Shown: positions 34,068 through 46,148, numbered from the stretch's first letter. The stretch: 64,000 bases of DNA from Cercis canadensis (GCA_003255065.1 QAOA01005612.1:174924-238923), one strand, 5' to 3'. Notes: generated by a model not told the origin, from the letters alone. Program-made: numbers and translations.

Positions 34068-34742
34068 ACTTATCCCTTTCAATAACTGGTTTAGTTATTG
34101 AAGCCTTGGCTAGTTTGCTTTCTTGTTTGGCTTGCATTTCTTTCTTTCTGTCTTCTCCGCCTGCTTCAGCTTTAGTAATAAGAAGTTGAAAATATACATG
34201 CCTTTTGTTTTGTAAACTCTATATAACTGTTTACAATAAGTTTTGCTTATTTACAGAGATTTCCCATGGAAGTTGGTGTTTGAATCTATGCCCCATTATT
34301 GAAACGGTGCATTTTATGATTAAATATCTATTGCATTAACTGCTGTCCAATTTGGGGGAGATGTGTGGGAAGAACTATCTGAAGACTGCTGTGTTTGCGA
34401 ATTGCGATTTCAAAGAGTGAAATTCCCTGTAACGACTTCTTCCCTTTCAACGACTAACGTTTATTCCCTGTATTAGAAAGTAAGTTTCTGAATAAAGAAT
34501 ACTGGGCGAAATGTGAGGAAGAAGTTCAAATCCTGTGTTAATTTATTGAGTAAACGGTGATTTTGGTCCCTGAAAGATGCACTGAAAATCACTTTAAGTT
34601 CCTGAAATTTTTTTTGAATCATTTGAGTCTCTCAATATTCATTTCGTCTATCACTTAAGTCAACTGTTTTGTCTCCATTTAAAAAACGTAATAGATTTGT
34701 ACACCTAGATCCTTAAGTGCTGAAATGAAACATGAATAGCTG
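34068..34742 (+). other. UGT 3' flank
   Basis: First ~200 bp are probably the 3' UTR (T-rich, AATAAG near 34178 and 34237). From 34554 the text GTGATTTTGGTCCCTGAAAG resembles a transposon terminal repeat but no partner end was found. Confidence 0.45.
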
Positions 34743-34903
34743 ATGAAAGTGAAAATGGTGCAGGAAGTGGCTTATGTATCGATTTTTGGAGTTGGGGAAG
34801 AGGCTTTCTGTCGACTTTGGCAACTTGGATTTGTTGCCAGTTTTTGTACTAAATTGAGCGATGGTGTGTCAAGTAAGATAGGAAAAGCATATGGCAAAAC
34901 AAC
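34743..34903 (+). pseudogene. VTE6/DUF92-like exon fragment
   Basis: The frame reads VKMVQE (34749 on) and then LGFVASFCTKLSDGVSSKIG and KAYGKTT. This matches the conserved core of the plant DUF92 family (VTE6, phytyl-phosphate kinase of tocopherol synthesis in the chloroplast envelope). A good splice donor, AAC|GTAAGT, follows at 34904, so the exon boundary is of genomic origin rather than from a processed copy. About 20 family residues between VKMVQE and the core are absent, and I found no next exon in the following 1.8 kb. A captured or degraded fragment is the best reading. Confidence 0.75.
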
Positions 34904-35487
34904 GTAAGTAGTGTGACTATGGTGGTGTGGACCTGTCGTTGTCATTGTTTGCTTAGGTAACTTTGAATTGGATGCAAATTTGGAGTGTTCGGAAATTTGA
35001 AGGGCAGTAATTTCTTCTATGTCTTACAAAGTTGAATACAGAGTTATGAAGTATTTTTGTGGTCTTTTACATGTTGGCTTTGCTTGAACCAATCCCCCTT
35101 CCCTCCTTTCTTTTTGTAAGATAATAAAGTATTGTTAAAATACAAACGTAATATGGTTACATGCAATAATGTAAGGTTTGAAAGAAATTATTCTGTATTT
35201 TAAGTTAGAAATTTTGTAGTGATTCAGTTTATATATTTTGCAAATAGAGACTAAAGGATGTGTCTGCTTTTGTAGTATATATTGGCTTGTTAATTCCTTG
35301 CATTTTGATTCCTTATCTTGTATGTCTGGCTGTGGTATATTTAACTTACTGACACAAATTATAGTTCGTCTGTATTTGTTCTAGTGATTGCTAATTAGAT
35401 TATAAATTTATTGAAGCTGTGGTAATAAGGCCTGTGTTCTTCAATAACAGTATTTCTTTTATTAGTGCTGATTGCTTAGCAAACTGC

Positions 35488-35838
35488 TGACGTAGTTCAT
35501 TTCTTTCTTTTGTGCTTCATTTCCTCTTGTATCAACCGAGTGATTTGCTCAATTTTGAGATTTAATCGGAGAAATAATTTATAATATAAATTTAGGTTTC
35601 ATAAACTTTAAATTGTTATATAACTTGTAAATTTTATGTGTAGAGTAAAAAATACAATATAGNTGACGTAGTTCATTTCTTTCTTTTGGGCTTCATTTCC
35701 TCTTGTATCAACCGAGTGATTTGCTCAATTTTGAGATTTAATCGGAGAAATAATTTATAATATAAATTTAGGTTTCATAAACTTTAAATTGTTATATAAC
35801 TTGTAAATTTTATGTGTAGAGTAAAAAATACAATATAG
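35488..35838. repeat. 175-bp duplication joined by a single N (35663)
   Basis: 35488-35662 and 35664-35838 have equal length and are nearly identical, starting TGACGTAGTTC and ending AATACAATATAG. Confidence 0.9.
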
Positions 35839-36056
35839 AGTTGAAGTCATTTTTATTTGAGTCAAACCTACCATTATTATTGAAGTTGAGCCGAAAAGGC
35901 CCAAATTTAATTGGGGCTTATTTTTTAGGCCCTAACCCGGTCCTAGACTCTAATAAAAACAAGTTGGACCAGTTTTATATTATTTTATTATTTTTTAATT
36001 AAATACTTTTTAAAATAGAAAATATAATTCAAAAAAGAGAAAATAAATAAAATGTA

Positions 36057-36151
36057 AGTAAATTGGTCTAGCCCAATTAATTATAGGGCTAAGCCCGAAA
36101 TGGNAGTAAATTGGTCTAGCCTAATTAATAATAGGGCTAAGCCCGAAATGG
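36057..36151. repeat. 47-bp duplication joined by a single N (36104)
   Basis: 36057-36103 and 36105-36151 both start AGTAAATTGGTCTAGCC and end AAGCCCGAAATGG, with two differences. Confidence 0.85.
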
Positions 36152-36960
36152 GCTTGACCAAAAAGCCCAAATTTAATTTAGCCTTAAATTTTAGGTCATA
36201 GCCGGATAGTATACAGGGAAAGCTCTAATTTTAAATAGGTCTGTATTTGAGACTTCGAGCACTTGTTTTTATTCAAAAACTTGAGCTTTCCATATGGGCC
36301 AAGATGACTACTCGACCCACAATGGTTGACCGGATCCAGTTAAATGACACTATTTAGGTGAACCTAAAACTTGGCCCAAAAAGATTAGCTACAGGAGGAA
36401 GATGTTGATTGCTGCCAGACGCAATAATGGAGGAATTCACGGTTTGCATAATCATTTCAGATAATGAGGACATGCTCAAGCTAGTTATTACATTAGCAGT
36501 TGGTGCCCTATATTAAGAGGATGTGCCATATAATAAGGGAAAGTGAGGCATAATCAAACCCACGATTGAGAACTAACTAAGTGGGATAACTACTGAGCTG
36601 AGCTCTACATATAAAGGTGACATCCATAGAAATCAACGACTTGAGCTTTTCATATTTTTGTTTTACAAGTCTTTAGTTCTCTTTTAGGCTTTGTTAAGTC
36701 TAGTTTTCCTTTCTGCTTGAGTTTTCTTTAGGATGCTATTTGTACTTCTCTTCATATATCAGTGGAATTTCTTCCATTTTCCCGCAATTTCTTTTTTTGT
36801 TGCCATTTAGTTTGATCAAGTTAGTAATTTTATGAAGCTCTTCAGCTGTGTTTGCATCCAAGTTTCCGTGAATGCTCTTGTGTTTTGGCTTGGGTAAAGT
36901 TTCTAGGACAACAATTTGTTGTACCATAGATTTGTTAATCACGTCTCTTTTGAGACTAAG

Positions 36961-37324
36961 ATGACCCACTAATAAGAGATATTTATCTATCAAATAATTA
37001 GTGGATATTTATTTAATTACTCACTATCCTTTGACTCTAGTAATTAGCTAGTTCTGGGAAGAGTCAGTTACCTTCAAGTAACTGTTAAAGAGTCATTCTC
37101 CTTGATGGAAGGAAACTGTTACAGATAATGTCTATTTGATAGGGTCCCTAACTTAGCCTATAAATAGTTTGTGACATTTCATCCGTTCAAGGCATAAGGA
37201 AAAGACATAGGCTAAAAGTACTCTTTTAATTTTCTAAATATTACTATGCATCAATGGCTGGAGGTTAATAATTTCACATTAAATTTTGTGTATTGAATTT
37301 TATTCTTACATTTGGTATAAGAGA
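36961..37324 (+). repeat. Copia-like LTR end with methionine-tRNA primer site
   Basis: A TATA box (CCTATAAATAG, 37157-37167), an LTR end ATTCTTACA at 37310 and then TGGTATAAGAG at 37313-37323. The last differs by one base from TGGTATCAGAG, the initiator-Met primer site common in Copia elements. No pol remains downstream, and the left boundary of the LTR is not clear. Confidence 0.55.
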
Positions 37325-38706
37325 TGGTTAATACATTTCCCTTTTTGCGTTTCCATGACGGCTTCCTTGCCTATTGGAGATCTATTAATATATCTCAAAT
37401 CTGTTGTGCCAAGGACCAACTATGCCGTCATAGCTTAAAAGTTATGCTATCCGAAAGCATAGAGGCACATGTATGTTGTTTTGGCTTTGTCATTTGATAT
37501 ACGCATTGAATAAAAATGAGTATAATTGGTCTAGTGGTCTAGGATGGTACTCTGCCACAGTACTACCTTGGCCTTTTCTTCTGAGTGCACAGTTGTGATG
37601 GTAAAGTCCATCACGTCATTCTGAACACTAGAAAGGAAAAGAGGTTTTGAATAAGGCATGGAAGGAATATTAATTAAATATACACTCTTGCTGTTTTTTA
37701 GCATAAAAGAATTGGATTTTCGTTTGACTCTTGATAATGGTTGCATGTGCAGCCAATCTGTTTTAAATTATGGTTTTGTCATTTTATATTTCATTTGCAT
37801 GAGGTAATTGTTTGATAAATTTTCTCTGGTTTCGGTTTTACTTTTGCCTTTCAAGTTACACATGTTGTTTGGTGTCTGCAGCGGACATGTATTTATTTCA
37901 ATTTATGTTGAGAATTGGTCCTGTTATGTTCAATTATGATCTAGCTTAGGGATGTACGGATGCTCTGGTCTGGATAATTGTTTGGTTCTATTTCCCTGTT
38001 TGAAAGTTCTTAGTTATGATTTTTTGTCTTTGTTTAAATTTCCATGAATCAGAGTTGGTGCTTGGGGAGGAGTACACATAGTTAATTTCGCAGTTTGATT
38101 CATTTTTATCTTGGAGCATGAGTTTGGTTTGGACAAGTATTTCTAGCTTCTTTCAAACCTTGTAATTGTGATTCTAAATTTGACCAGCTGTTTTTTGTTA
38201 GTTAGTTATTCTTATTCGTCGGTGCTGCTTGTGGAAGTTTTGTAGCTGATTGCTCTTTGTTACTGGTGGATACTCTAGATTACTAGTAATTATGTCACCA
38301 TGTTTTGTTCTTCGCTGACCCAACCTGTTGTTTCAAAATTACAAAAGCACTCACAGCTCAGTGTTCATTGCTTGGTTTTGTTGTCTTTTATTTTAAATCT
38401 GTTGTGCAGAATTTTGAGGGTTATAATTTGATTCTTTTTAACTAGGTTTGTTGCGGGTTTCTATGTAGTTAGAGAGATTGGAATTATCTGTTCACACCTT
38501 GAGCAAACATCTGAGCCTACAGGTAGAGTTTTGCTTATTGAGGTTTCTATGCATTAGCATGTGCTAAGCTAAATTTAGATTTCAAGGAATAAAAAGTTAC
38601 TCTCCTTTTTGGACTGAGTGCTACCAGTGTTGACTAACAGACCCAAAAATGCAGAAATGGATGATTTTCTTTCTATTTTGTGCAAAGAACTAGTGTTTTC
38701 TTGGAT
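37325..38706. other. Intergenic DNA, no recognised gene
   Basis: T-rich and without long open frames or repeats. It could include introns or UTR of a lost host gene, but nothing identifies one. Confidence 0.4.
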
Positions 38707-39002
38707 TAAATATAGCAATAGAGAAACTTAGCTCTGGTCGGCTTGGTTGGTGAACAGTTAAGACACCTTAGAGTCCTTTGTAGGACAACTTAGAGGGCAA
38801 TGGTCTCGAAGCCAAAGGAGATTGAGTCTTATGGTTCAATGGTTTCCTGATGTGGTGGAGTCAAACCCTGTAGAGGATTCTGTGGTCCTTTAGCACTTGC
38901 TATAGACATTTTGGGGATTTAGCTGGGTTGGCAGCATTTAAGGTAATATTCATGGTGGTTGTGGATACTTTTATGAGAATTTATAGTAATGTTCTTGGAG
39001 TT
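38707..39002 (-). repeat. Outer element 3' LTR, left segment
   Basis: Matches 63248-63542 (TAAATATAGCAATAGAG through TAATGTTCTTGGA). Interrupted at GAGTT by the Athila insertion; it continues at 52405. No clear terminal CA was found at the outer edge, so the boundary is approximate. Confidence 0.8.
38998..39002. repeat. Target duplication GAGTT (left) of the Athila element
   Basis: GAGTT here and at 52400-52404. Confidence 0.88.
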
Positions 39003-40489
39003 TGACGGCTGTCGAACCGCACAAAATTTTAAAAATAATTGCAACAAATTTATAGTATAGAGTGCAACCAGTGTTGTCTCTCAAGGATTCATTAGAACAA
39101 CTAATCTATTAGGACTTAAGCATAAATAAAATAAAAAGGGGGGAGGGGGGTTTGTGATGAATGCAATATACTAAAAATTCAGAAAGCAATAAACATAATT
39201 GATCAAGTAAGAGAAAACGTAATCAACTCAAGCAGGCAACTAAACCCTAATCCGTCCTTGTTCACTAAAGATAACCTATGTCTGATTTAATTCTTGGTTA
39301 AATGTTACTTGGAACCCCTAACAACAATACTTAGAATTCCTACTGATTACCAATCAGGATTCAATTAATCTTGGAACTAAGAATCTAGGCAACCGCTTTA
39401 TATCACTAAGTCCAGATTAATTTAATAACCGAATTGTTCAAGTTAACCATATATTAAAAACCTTTAACATATGATTAGCAGTTTGATTACTGTGATGACT
39501 CTAATCAATCGATTTAAATTCATATAAAGTATGCATGCAATTAAAATACTATTCAATCACATGAAGATGAGAAGAAGAAGATAATCAAACTATATTAAAT
39601 CAAACTTGGATTGAAGCACAGGAACTCTGGATTAGCATGTCTGGATCCTCTTGAATTGATTACAGAAGTACTTAGCCCTCAATTGAAGGCTTAAACAAAA
39701 AGCAAAGGTATAAACTCGAACTCAGGAACAGGAGGCAGCAACTACTGATGGTAAATTTGTGATCCTATTATTTTCAACAAGTTAAGAATAAATACTAGNG
39801 CACAGGAACTCTGGATTAGCATGTCTGGATTCTCTTGAATTGATTACAGAAGTACTTAGCCCTCAATTGAAGGCTTAAACAAAAAGCAAAGGTATAAACT
39901 CGAACTCAGGAACAGGAGGCAGCAACTACTGATGGTAAATTTGTGATCCTATTATTTTCAACAAGTTAAGAATAAATACTAGCTGGCTGCCTCTTCTAGG
40001 TTTTCTAATTACAAAATAAACCTAGTTTCCTAAAACTTTAAAGGTAAAAACATGATTAAACCTTAGTGACATGTCTACTGGCCCAAATAGCAGATGTTGG
40101 GCCAATAAATAGGTACTGGTCCAATAGGCAGGCCCAAGGAATGGAATAAGTCAATGCTGGGCGGATGCAAAAAATCTATACTGCTTCCATGCGAATTTCA
40201 ATTGTCCATACACGAGAATCAGCTTTTGAGCTCTTCATATAAAATGTAGAGTAGAATTTTCTGTCAGCTTTCCTACAAAACTAGAATTGTATCAATTGGA
40301 CATCTGCAGCTCAAGATATAGTGAAAAACGTAAGTAGTGCTAGAAATAAACAATTATGCAATTAAAATCCAAAAGCACCAACAAGTCCAAATCCACAAAA
40401 TATGTCTATGGGCTAAGGAAATCAGCAAAAACACACACTAAAAGTCTAAGTATAAGGGAAACAAATAGTGTAAAATAATGTGTTATCAA
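39003..40489 (-). repeat. 3' LTR of the Athila-like element
   Basis: Pairs with 51133-52399. It is 1487 bp as assembled, of which ~184 bp is the N-linked duplication at 39616-39982, so the true length is about 1.3 kb. Confidence 0.92.
39616..39982. repeat. 183-bp duplication joined by a single N (39799)
   Basis: 39616-39798 and 39800-39982 are equal in length and nearly identical. The sister LTR at 51133-52399 has this segment once, which shows that the duplication is not ancestral. Confidence 0.93.
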
Positions 40490-40502
40490 ATTTCCCCACA
40501 CT
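40490..40502 (-). other. Polypurine tract of the Athila-like element
   Basis: The minus strand reads AGTGTGGGGAAAT directly against the 3' LTR. A second similar site (AAGTGTGGGGGAGAGA) is at about 41702-41718. Confidence 0.6.
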
Positions 40503-41812
40503 TAGTTTTTTGCACTCCTGGGAAAAATCACAAGAAACAAACTAACTAAAAGAAGAAAACAGCTCTCCAATCAAATCAAAAATGCAAAGATTAAGGTAAG
40601 AAAACAATTCAAACTCAAATAAATAGCAACACTCATGGAACAACATCTCTTAACAACTAGAGAACACAGAACATGATAATTTCATTTAATAGGAATAAGT
40701 CAAAGTAAATAGCCTCTACAAGATAAATCAATGACAAGAATATGGAAAAATGGCTAAAGCACCCAAGGAATCACAAAGGGCATTGATTATGGAGAGATTC
40801 AAGTACTTTATGCATCTTGACTTTGGGCTTCAACTCATTTTTACTTTTCCTAAAACAATTTTATTCTTTTGCTGCTGCTGTATTTTTTATTATATATATA
40901 TATATATTTTTTGAAGCACAACACTTAACAATTTCAGCCACAACCAATCAACCACAACTTGATGCTTTGTTTTTGTAAGAATTCACTCCCTTTTTAATTC
41001 AATGCAATGCTTTTCAGTTCCTAAGGGTTGGGTAGGACATGGTTTTACACTTAGGCTTGCAATGAGCTACATATGAAAGAAATGATCATTAGGCTCAAAA
41101 AGGGGTAATCAAAAGATAACATCAAGATTAGCTATTTGGTTAAGTAGCTTCTCAAAAAAAGTAATGCCTTAATCACTTCTATGCATGCATGTGCAAATGT
41201 AACCTCAACTAAGAAATAGAACAAGTTCTAGAGTGTAAAATTGATAGATGAAAACACACAAGAGAGAATTATGACATATGGCTCAAATCCTCAAAGCTTA
41301 TAAGACTACCAAGAATCAACTCATCCAAATCAAATTTTGTTGTCATACTACTTAAATCCAAGAAGCAAGATAATTGTCCACCCATGTTGTAGCACTTTAG
41401 AATCAAAATTGCTTCCAACTATTCTCTTCACAACTCTTAAATTAATTGAAAAAAACCAGAAAATTCTAAAAACAAAATAGAAAAACAGCAAACCTAAAAG
41501 AAAACAGTAAAAAATTTTAAATGACAAAAACAACAAGTAAAATAACATAAAACAATGAAACAACATGCTAAAAGCACAGAAAATTTAAAAAACACAAAAA
41601 ACAGAAAAGCCTAAAGCAGAAAACAGAAAACACAACAAAAATTAAAACAAAAACTTAAAAACAGCAAAACATAAAGCATAAAAATAGCACAACAAGCTAA
41701 TCTCTCCCCCACACTTAAATTTTTGCAGTGTCCTCAATGCAAAGCACAAAGCAAACAATAAAAGTAAGGCACTAAAAATAAAAGAGAAAGGGAAAGAAAA
41801 TAACCTGTGGGT
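40503..41812 (-). other. Athila 3' non-coding region
   Basis: A-rich on the plus strand with (TA)n at about 40893-40908. Athila elements may carry an env-like ORF here; none is recognisable. Confidence 0.55.
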
Positions 41813-43112
41813 TTAAGTCTCATAGAAGGCAGCAAACAAGTGCACCTCCTCCACCACTTGCTCTTGAAAACCCTCATAAAAAGGTTTTAGCCGATGTCCA
41901 TTCACTGGGAAAGTCTTGTTGGTTGCCTCATTCTTGATCTCAATTGCACCATAGGGGAAGACATGAGTCACCACAAAAGGACCCATCCATCGAGAACGAA
42001 GCTTGCCGGGCATTAGCTTGAGACGGGAGTTATAGAGCAGCACTTTCTGACCAATGTGAAACTTTTTTCTCACTAACATCTTATCATGGACAACCTTGGT
42101 CTTTTCTTTGTAGATTCTGGAATTCTCATAAGCCTCCAACCGGATTTCTTCAAGTTCTTGCAGGTGGAGCTTCTTGTTTGATCCGGCTTGGGCTAAATCA
42201 AAATTACACTACTTCACAGCCCAATACGCCTTATGCTCTATCTCTACTAGAAGGTGACATGCCTTGCCAAAGATTAGCCTGTAAGACGACATGCCTATAA
42301 GGGTCTTGTAGGCAGTCTGGTAGGCCCACAATGCATCATCCAAACGCAGGCTCCAGTCTTTTCTGTTGGGCTGGACAGTCTTCTCTAAAATCTGCTTGAT
42401 CTCCCTGTTGGACACCTCTATTTGCCCATCGGTCTATGGATGGTAAGGGGTTGATACCTTGTGCACCACACCATACTTTCTCAACAAAGCAGCCATGTGC
42501 CTATTGCAAAAATGAGAACCTTGGTCACTGATGATGGCTCTTGGAACGCTGAACCTGCAAAAAATGTGAGTCCTGATAAAATCTAAGACAACACGAGAAT
42601 CGTCAGTCCGGGTGGCCTTGACCTCTACCCATTTAGAAACATAGTCCATAGCTAAAAGAATATACACAAAACCAAAAGAAGTAAGGAAAGGACCCATGAA
42701 ATCGATGCCCTAAACATTAAATATCTCACAAAACAGCAAAGGCTGTTGAGGCATCTCATTCCTACGGAAAATATTACCTATCCGTTGGCATTGGGCACAA
42801 TTCTTACAAAATTTGTATGCATCATGAAATAAGGAAGGCCAATAGAGTCCAGAGTCTAAAATTTTTCGAGCAGTGCGTTGAGGTCCAAAATGACCACCAC
42901 AGGTAGAAGTATGACAGAACTGTAACACAGACTCAGACTCATGTCCAGGCACACACCTTCTAATTAATTTGTCACTACACAATCTCCACAAGTAGGGGTC
43001 ATCCCACACATAATGTTTGGCTTCACTTTTAAGCTTATCTAGTTGATGTTTCTTAAAATAAGCAGGTAACTCAAAAGCAACTAAGTAGTTTACCAAGTCA
43101 ACATACTAAGGA
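41813..43112 (-). pseudogene. Athila-like integrase
   Basis: From 43096 downward: an HHCC zinc finger (FCHTSTCGGHFGPQ, then FCKNCAQC), the core with Asp in GIDFMGPF and IISDQGSHF and Glu in [13 protein letters not shown], and a C-terminal GPF region ([20 protein letters not shown]) ending AAFYET. Three stops interrupt it: near 42710 before GIDFMG, near 42434 after TPYHP, and near 42209 after YWAVK. The first two stand where relatives have Trp and Gln. Integrase inserts retroelement cDNA in the nucleus; this copy is dead. Confidence 0.92.
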
Positions 43113-43117
43113 TCTGT
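43113..43117. repeat. Target duplication TCTGT (left) of the nested element
   Basis: TCTGT here and at 46144-46148. Confidence 0.9.
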
Positions 43118-44547
43118 TGATGAACACACTTTTTATACAATAGTTATTCCTCATACTTAGTCTTTTAAACCTCTTTTGGGCTGAATTGCATAGACTTAGA
43201 CCTCATTTCATGACTTAGGATCCATTTATGCTTAATTGCAATTTCCAGCAATACTGGGCATTATATGCTGTCTCTGTGTTTCAGGCATATCTTGAGTTCT
43301 GGATGTCCAAAAATTCCGAGTCATACCTTGTTGGAAAGCTGAGAGAATTTTCTACAACTTTCTTTCAGGGCTCCAAAGCTAATTCGGACGTTCAGAAGGT
43401 CATATGCAGCCTGGAAGCCAGAGAAGACATGCTGTCGCAGGATCCTGACCTACATGCAGTATTTGGGTCATAACTTGCGTTTTATATGTCATATGGACCT
43501 GAAACTGGTACCATTGGAAAGCTAACAGACAGAGCTTCAATTTATATGAAGACCGGTTCACCATATTTTATGTGGAAGATGGTCTTATTTGCTGTGCAAG
43601 TTAGCTGACGGTTCCAGACACCTTCTGCCACTTAAATGGGCCTAACTTCCTCATGACAAGTCCAAATGGGCCCAAACCAAAGCCCAATTGAAGCTAAGGC
43701 CCATGGGAACAAGTGTGCCCTAAGGGCAATTTAGGTGTGCATGTAAAATTGGAGGTCTATATCAGAAGAAGGAGGCAGCCGAAATTCATAACCACCTCAT
43801 TAGATATTTTAGACAGATTTTTGAGCTTTCCTTAGTTCTTAAGTTTTCTTTTAGATATTTTGTAAGAACTTCAGCTCCTCTTGTTCATGGAGGGCTAATC
43901 CAACATATCAATCCAGGTTTTGCTATTCTGATTATTGGTTTTGAGATTATGAGTTGTTGTTCTTCATTTTAGTTGTTAATCAAAGTTCTTTCAATCCTTT
44001 GAAATATTCTGTTTGAATTGCTTAATTCGAATTTGGATCTTCATGTGTGATTGCTTAATTGCATGTGATAAAAGAGGATTGTATGGTTGATTAATGTTTC
44101 TGAGCTTTTGGATGGATTAATCACCTTGGCTGGATCATGGACTTAGGTAAAACTAGACTTGAATGTTTGCTTAATTCATTTAGTCTTAGTTGAATCCGAA
44201 TTCTGGTTGCTTAACCAGTGGACATCCATAGAACATTGAGAGGCGTCTTGATATGTTTTAAAGGCCAAGAACATAGTTAATAATTGAATGGATCATTAGA
44301 AATCAAGGATAAATCAAAATCAGAATCAGTTAAGGCTTGGATTGGTTGTTTTCCTTTAGGTTACCACTTACAATTATTTTCTGTCATGTACTTAAACCAA
44401 ACAAAACCCCCTCTATTTACATGCTTCTTAATATGATTCACTAAATAGAACAATCCTTAGGTTCGACTTAGGGCTGCCCTTTGCTGCAAATAGCTTAGGT
44501 AACCGACCTTAAACTTAATTAATTTGAGGAGCCTCGGCAGCTCATCA
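43118..44547 (+). repeat. 5' LTR of the nested Athila-type element
   Basis: 1430 bp, TGATGAACACAC to GCAGCTCATCA. The same family occurs as a solo LTR at 61353-62777. Confidence 0.93.
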
Positions 44548-44552
44548 AATTT

Positions 44553-44570
44553 TGGCGCCGTTGCCGGGGT
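44553..44570 (+). other. Primer-binding site, tRNA-Asp type
   Basis: TGGCGCCGTTGCCGGGGT follows the LTR after five bases. TGGCGCCGTTGCCGGGG is the usual Athila primer site. Confidence 0.85.
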
Positions 44571-44858
44571 CTAGCTGTGTTTGTTGCACATAATCGGAAG
44601 ATGATACCTTGAGCTTCAGGGGAGTACATTTTCTGATTATATTACTGTAATTATATTATGTTTTCTGTTTTTGCTTCTGTTTCTATTCTATTTATGTTTT
44701 CTGTTTTTGCTTTGAATTTTCTATTTTCTATTCTTATTTTTAATTCTATTTTGTTTTTGTTACTGTTTTCTGTTCATTTTATTTTCAATTTTCTGTTCTT
44801 GATGTCTGCTTTATCTTACCCCACATGCGTGCGGGAAGTTTGGTCATTTCTTTGACAT
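44571..44858 (+). pseudogene. Nested-element leader joined to an RT scrap
   Basis: T-rich leader to about 44800, then YPTCVREVWSFL at 44817-44852. This matches the RT connection segment (YPACVQEVHSFLGHAGFY in the host Athila). Gag, protease and the RT palm are absent between them, so the element is internally deleted or misassembled here. Confidence 0.65.
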
Positions 44859-45654
44859 NNNNNNNNNNNNNNNNNNNNNNNNNNNNNNNNNNNNNNNNNN
44901 NNNNNNNNNNNNNNNNNNNNNNNNNNNNNNNNNNNNNNNNNNNNNNNNNNNNNNNNNNNNNNNNNNNNNNNNNNNNNNNNNNNNNNNNNNNNNNNNNNNN
45001 NNNNNNNNNNNNNNNNNNNNNNNNNNNNNNNNNNNNNNNNNNNNNNNNNNNNNNNNNNNNNNNNNNNNNNNNNNNNNNNNNNNNNNNNNNNNNNNNNNNN
45101 NNNNNNNNNNNNNNNNNNNNNNNNNNNNNNNNNNNNNNNNNNNNNNNNNNNNNNNNNNNNNNNNNNNNNNNNNNNNNNNNNNNNNNNNNNNNNNNNNNNN
45201 NNNNNNNNNNNNNNNNNNNNNNNNNNNNNNNNNNNNNNNNNNNNNNNNNNNNNNNNNNNNNNNNNNNNNNNNNNNNNNNNNNNNNNNNNNNNNNNNNNNN
45301 NNNNNNNNNNNNNNNNNNNNNNNNNNNNNNNNNNNNNNNNNNNNNNNNNNNNNNNNNNNNNNNNNNNNNNNNNNNNNNNNNNNNNNNNNNNNNNNNNNNN
45401 NNNNNNNNNNNNNNNNNNNNNNNNNNNNNNNNNNNNNNNNNNNNNNNNNNNNNNNNNNNNNNNNNNNNNNNNNNNNNNNNNNNNNNNNNNNNNNNNNNNN
45501 NNNNNNNNNNNNNNNNNNNNNNNNNNNNNNNNNNNNNNNNNNNNNNNNNNNNNNNNNNNNNNNNNNNNNNNNNNNNNNNNNNNNNNNNNNNNNNNNNNNN
45601 NNNNNNNNNNNNNNNNNNNNNNNNNNNNNNNNNNNNNNNNNNNNNNNNNNNNNN
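44859..45654. other. Assembly gap, 796 N
   Basis: Unknown bases. The frames reported across it are meaningless. Confidence 1.
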
Positions 45655-46143
45655 TTGCATGTGATAAAAGAGGATTGTATGGTTGATTAATGTTTCTGAG
45701 CTTTTGGATGGATTAATCACCTTGGCTGGATCATGGACTTAGGTAAAACTAGACTTGAATGTTTGCTTAATTCATTTAGTCTTAGTTGAATCCGAATTCT
45801 GGTTGCTTAACCAGTGGACATCCATAGAACATTGAGAGGCGTCTTGATATGTTTTAAAGGCCAAGAACATGGTTAATAATTGAATGGATCATTAGAAATC
45901 AAGGATGAATCAAAATCAGAATCAGTTAAGGCTTGGATTGGTTGTTTTCCTTTAGGTTACTACTTACAATTATTTTCTGTCAAGTACTTAAACCAAACAA
46001 AACCCCCTCTATTTACATGCTTCTTAATATGATTCACTAAATAGAACAATCCTTAGGTTCGACTTAGGGCTGCCCTTTGCTGCAAATAGCTTAGGTAACC
46101 GACCTTAAACTTAATTAATTTGAGGAGCCTCGACAGCTCATCA
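45655..46143 (+). repeat. 3' LTR end of the nested element (partial)
   Basis: 489 bp matching 44059-44547 with five substitutions; the 5' ~940 bp of this LTR are inside the gap. Confidence 0.93.
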
Positions 46144-46148
46144 TCTGT

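Larger units (their letters stand above)
34904..36960. other. Intergenic and repeat-like DNA
   Basis: No gene found. AGGCCC/AAGCCCAAATTTAATT words (35890-36180) and a CTACATATAAAGGTGACATCC TATA-like site (36606-36626) suggest retroelement LTR debris. Two single-N duplications fall here. Confidence 0.4.
43118..46143 (+). mobile_element. Nested young Athila-type element with assembly gap
   Basis: LTR (43118-44547), primer site, short leader, an RT scrap, a 796-bp run of N, then the last 489 bp of the second LTR, all within a TCTGT duplication. The 489 aligned LTR bases differ at five positions and by no indel (about 1%), so the insertion is recent. The interior is far too short for a full element; most is missing in the gap or through collapse. 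Confidence 0.92.

Noticed and set aside
34554-34640. GTGATTTTGGTCCCTGAAAG as the end of a second MULE
   Set aside because: No inverted partner or target duplication found within the window; kept only as a question in the VTE6 finding.
36736-36993. 85-codon minus-strand frame
   Set aside because: Overlaps LTR-like sequence and shows no family features.
40503-41812. Env-like ORF between Athila integrase and the 3' LTR
   Set aside because: No open frame with a signal peptide or membrane segment; the 72-codon Phe/Leu-rich frame at 41348-41566 is from A-rich low-complexity DNA.
44785-45720. Two long frames across 44785-45720
   Set aside because: Nearly all residues are unknown; the frames run through the N gap.
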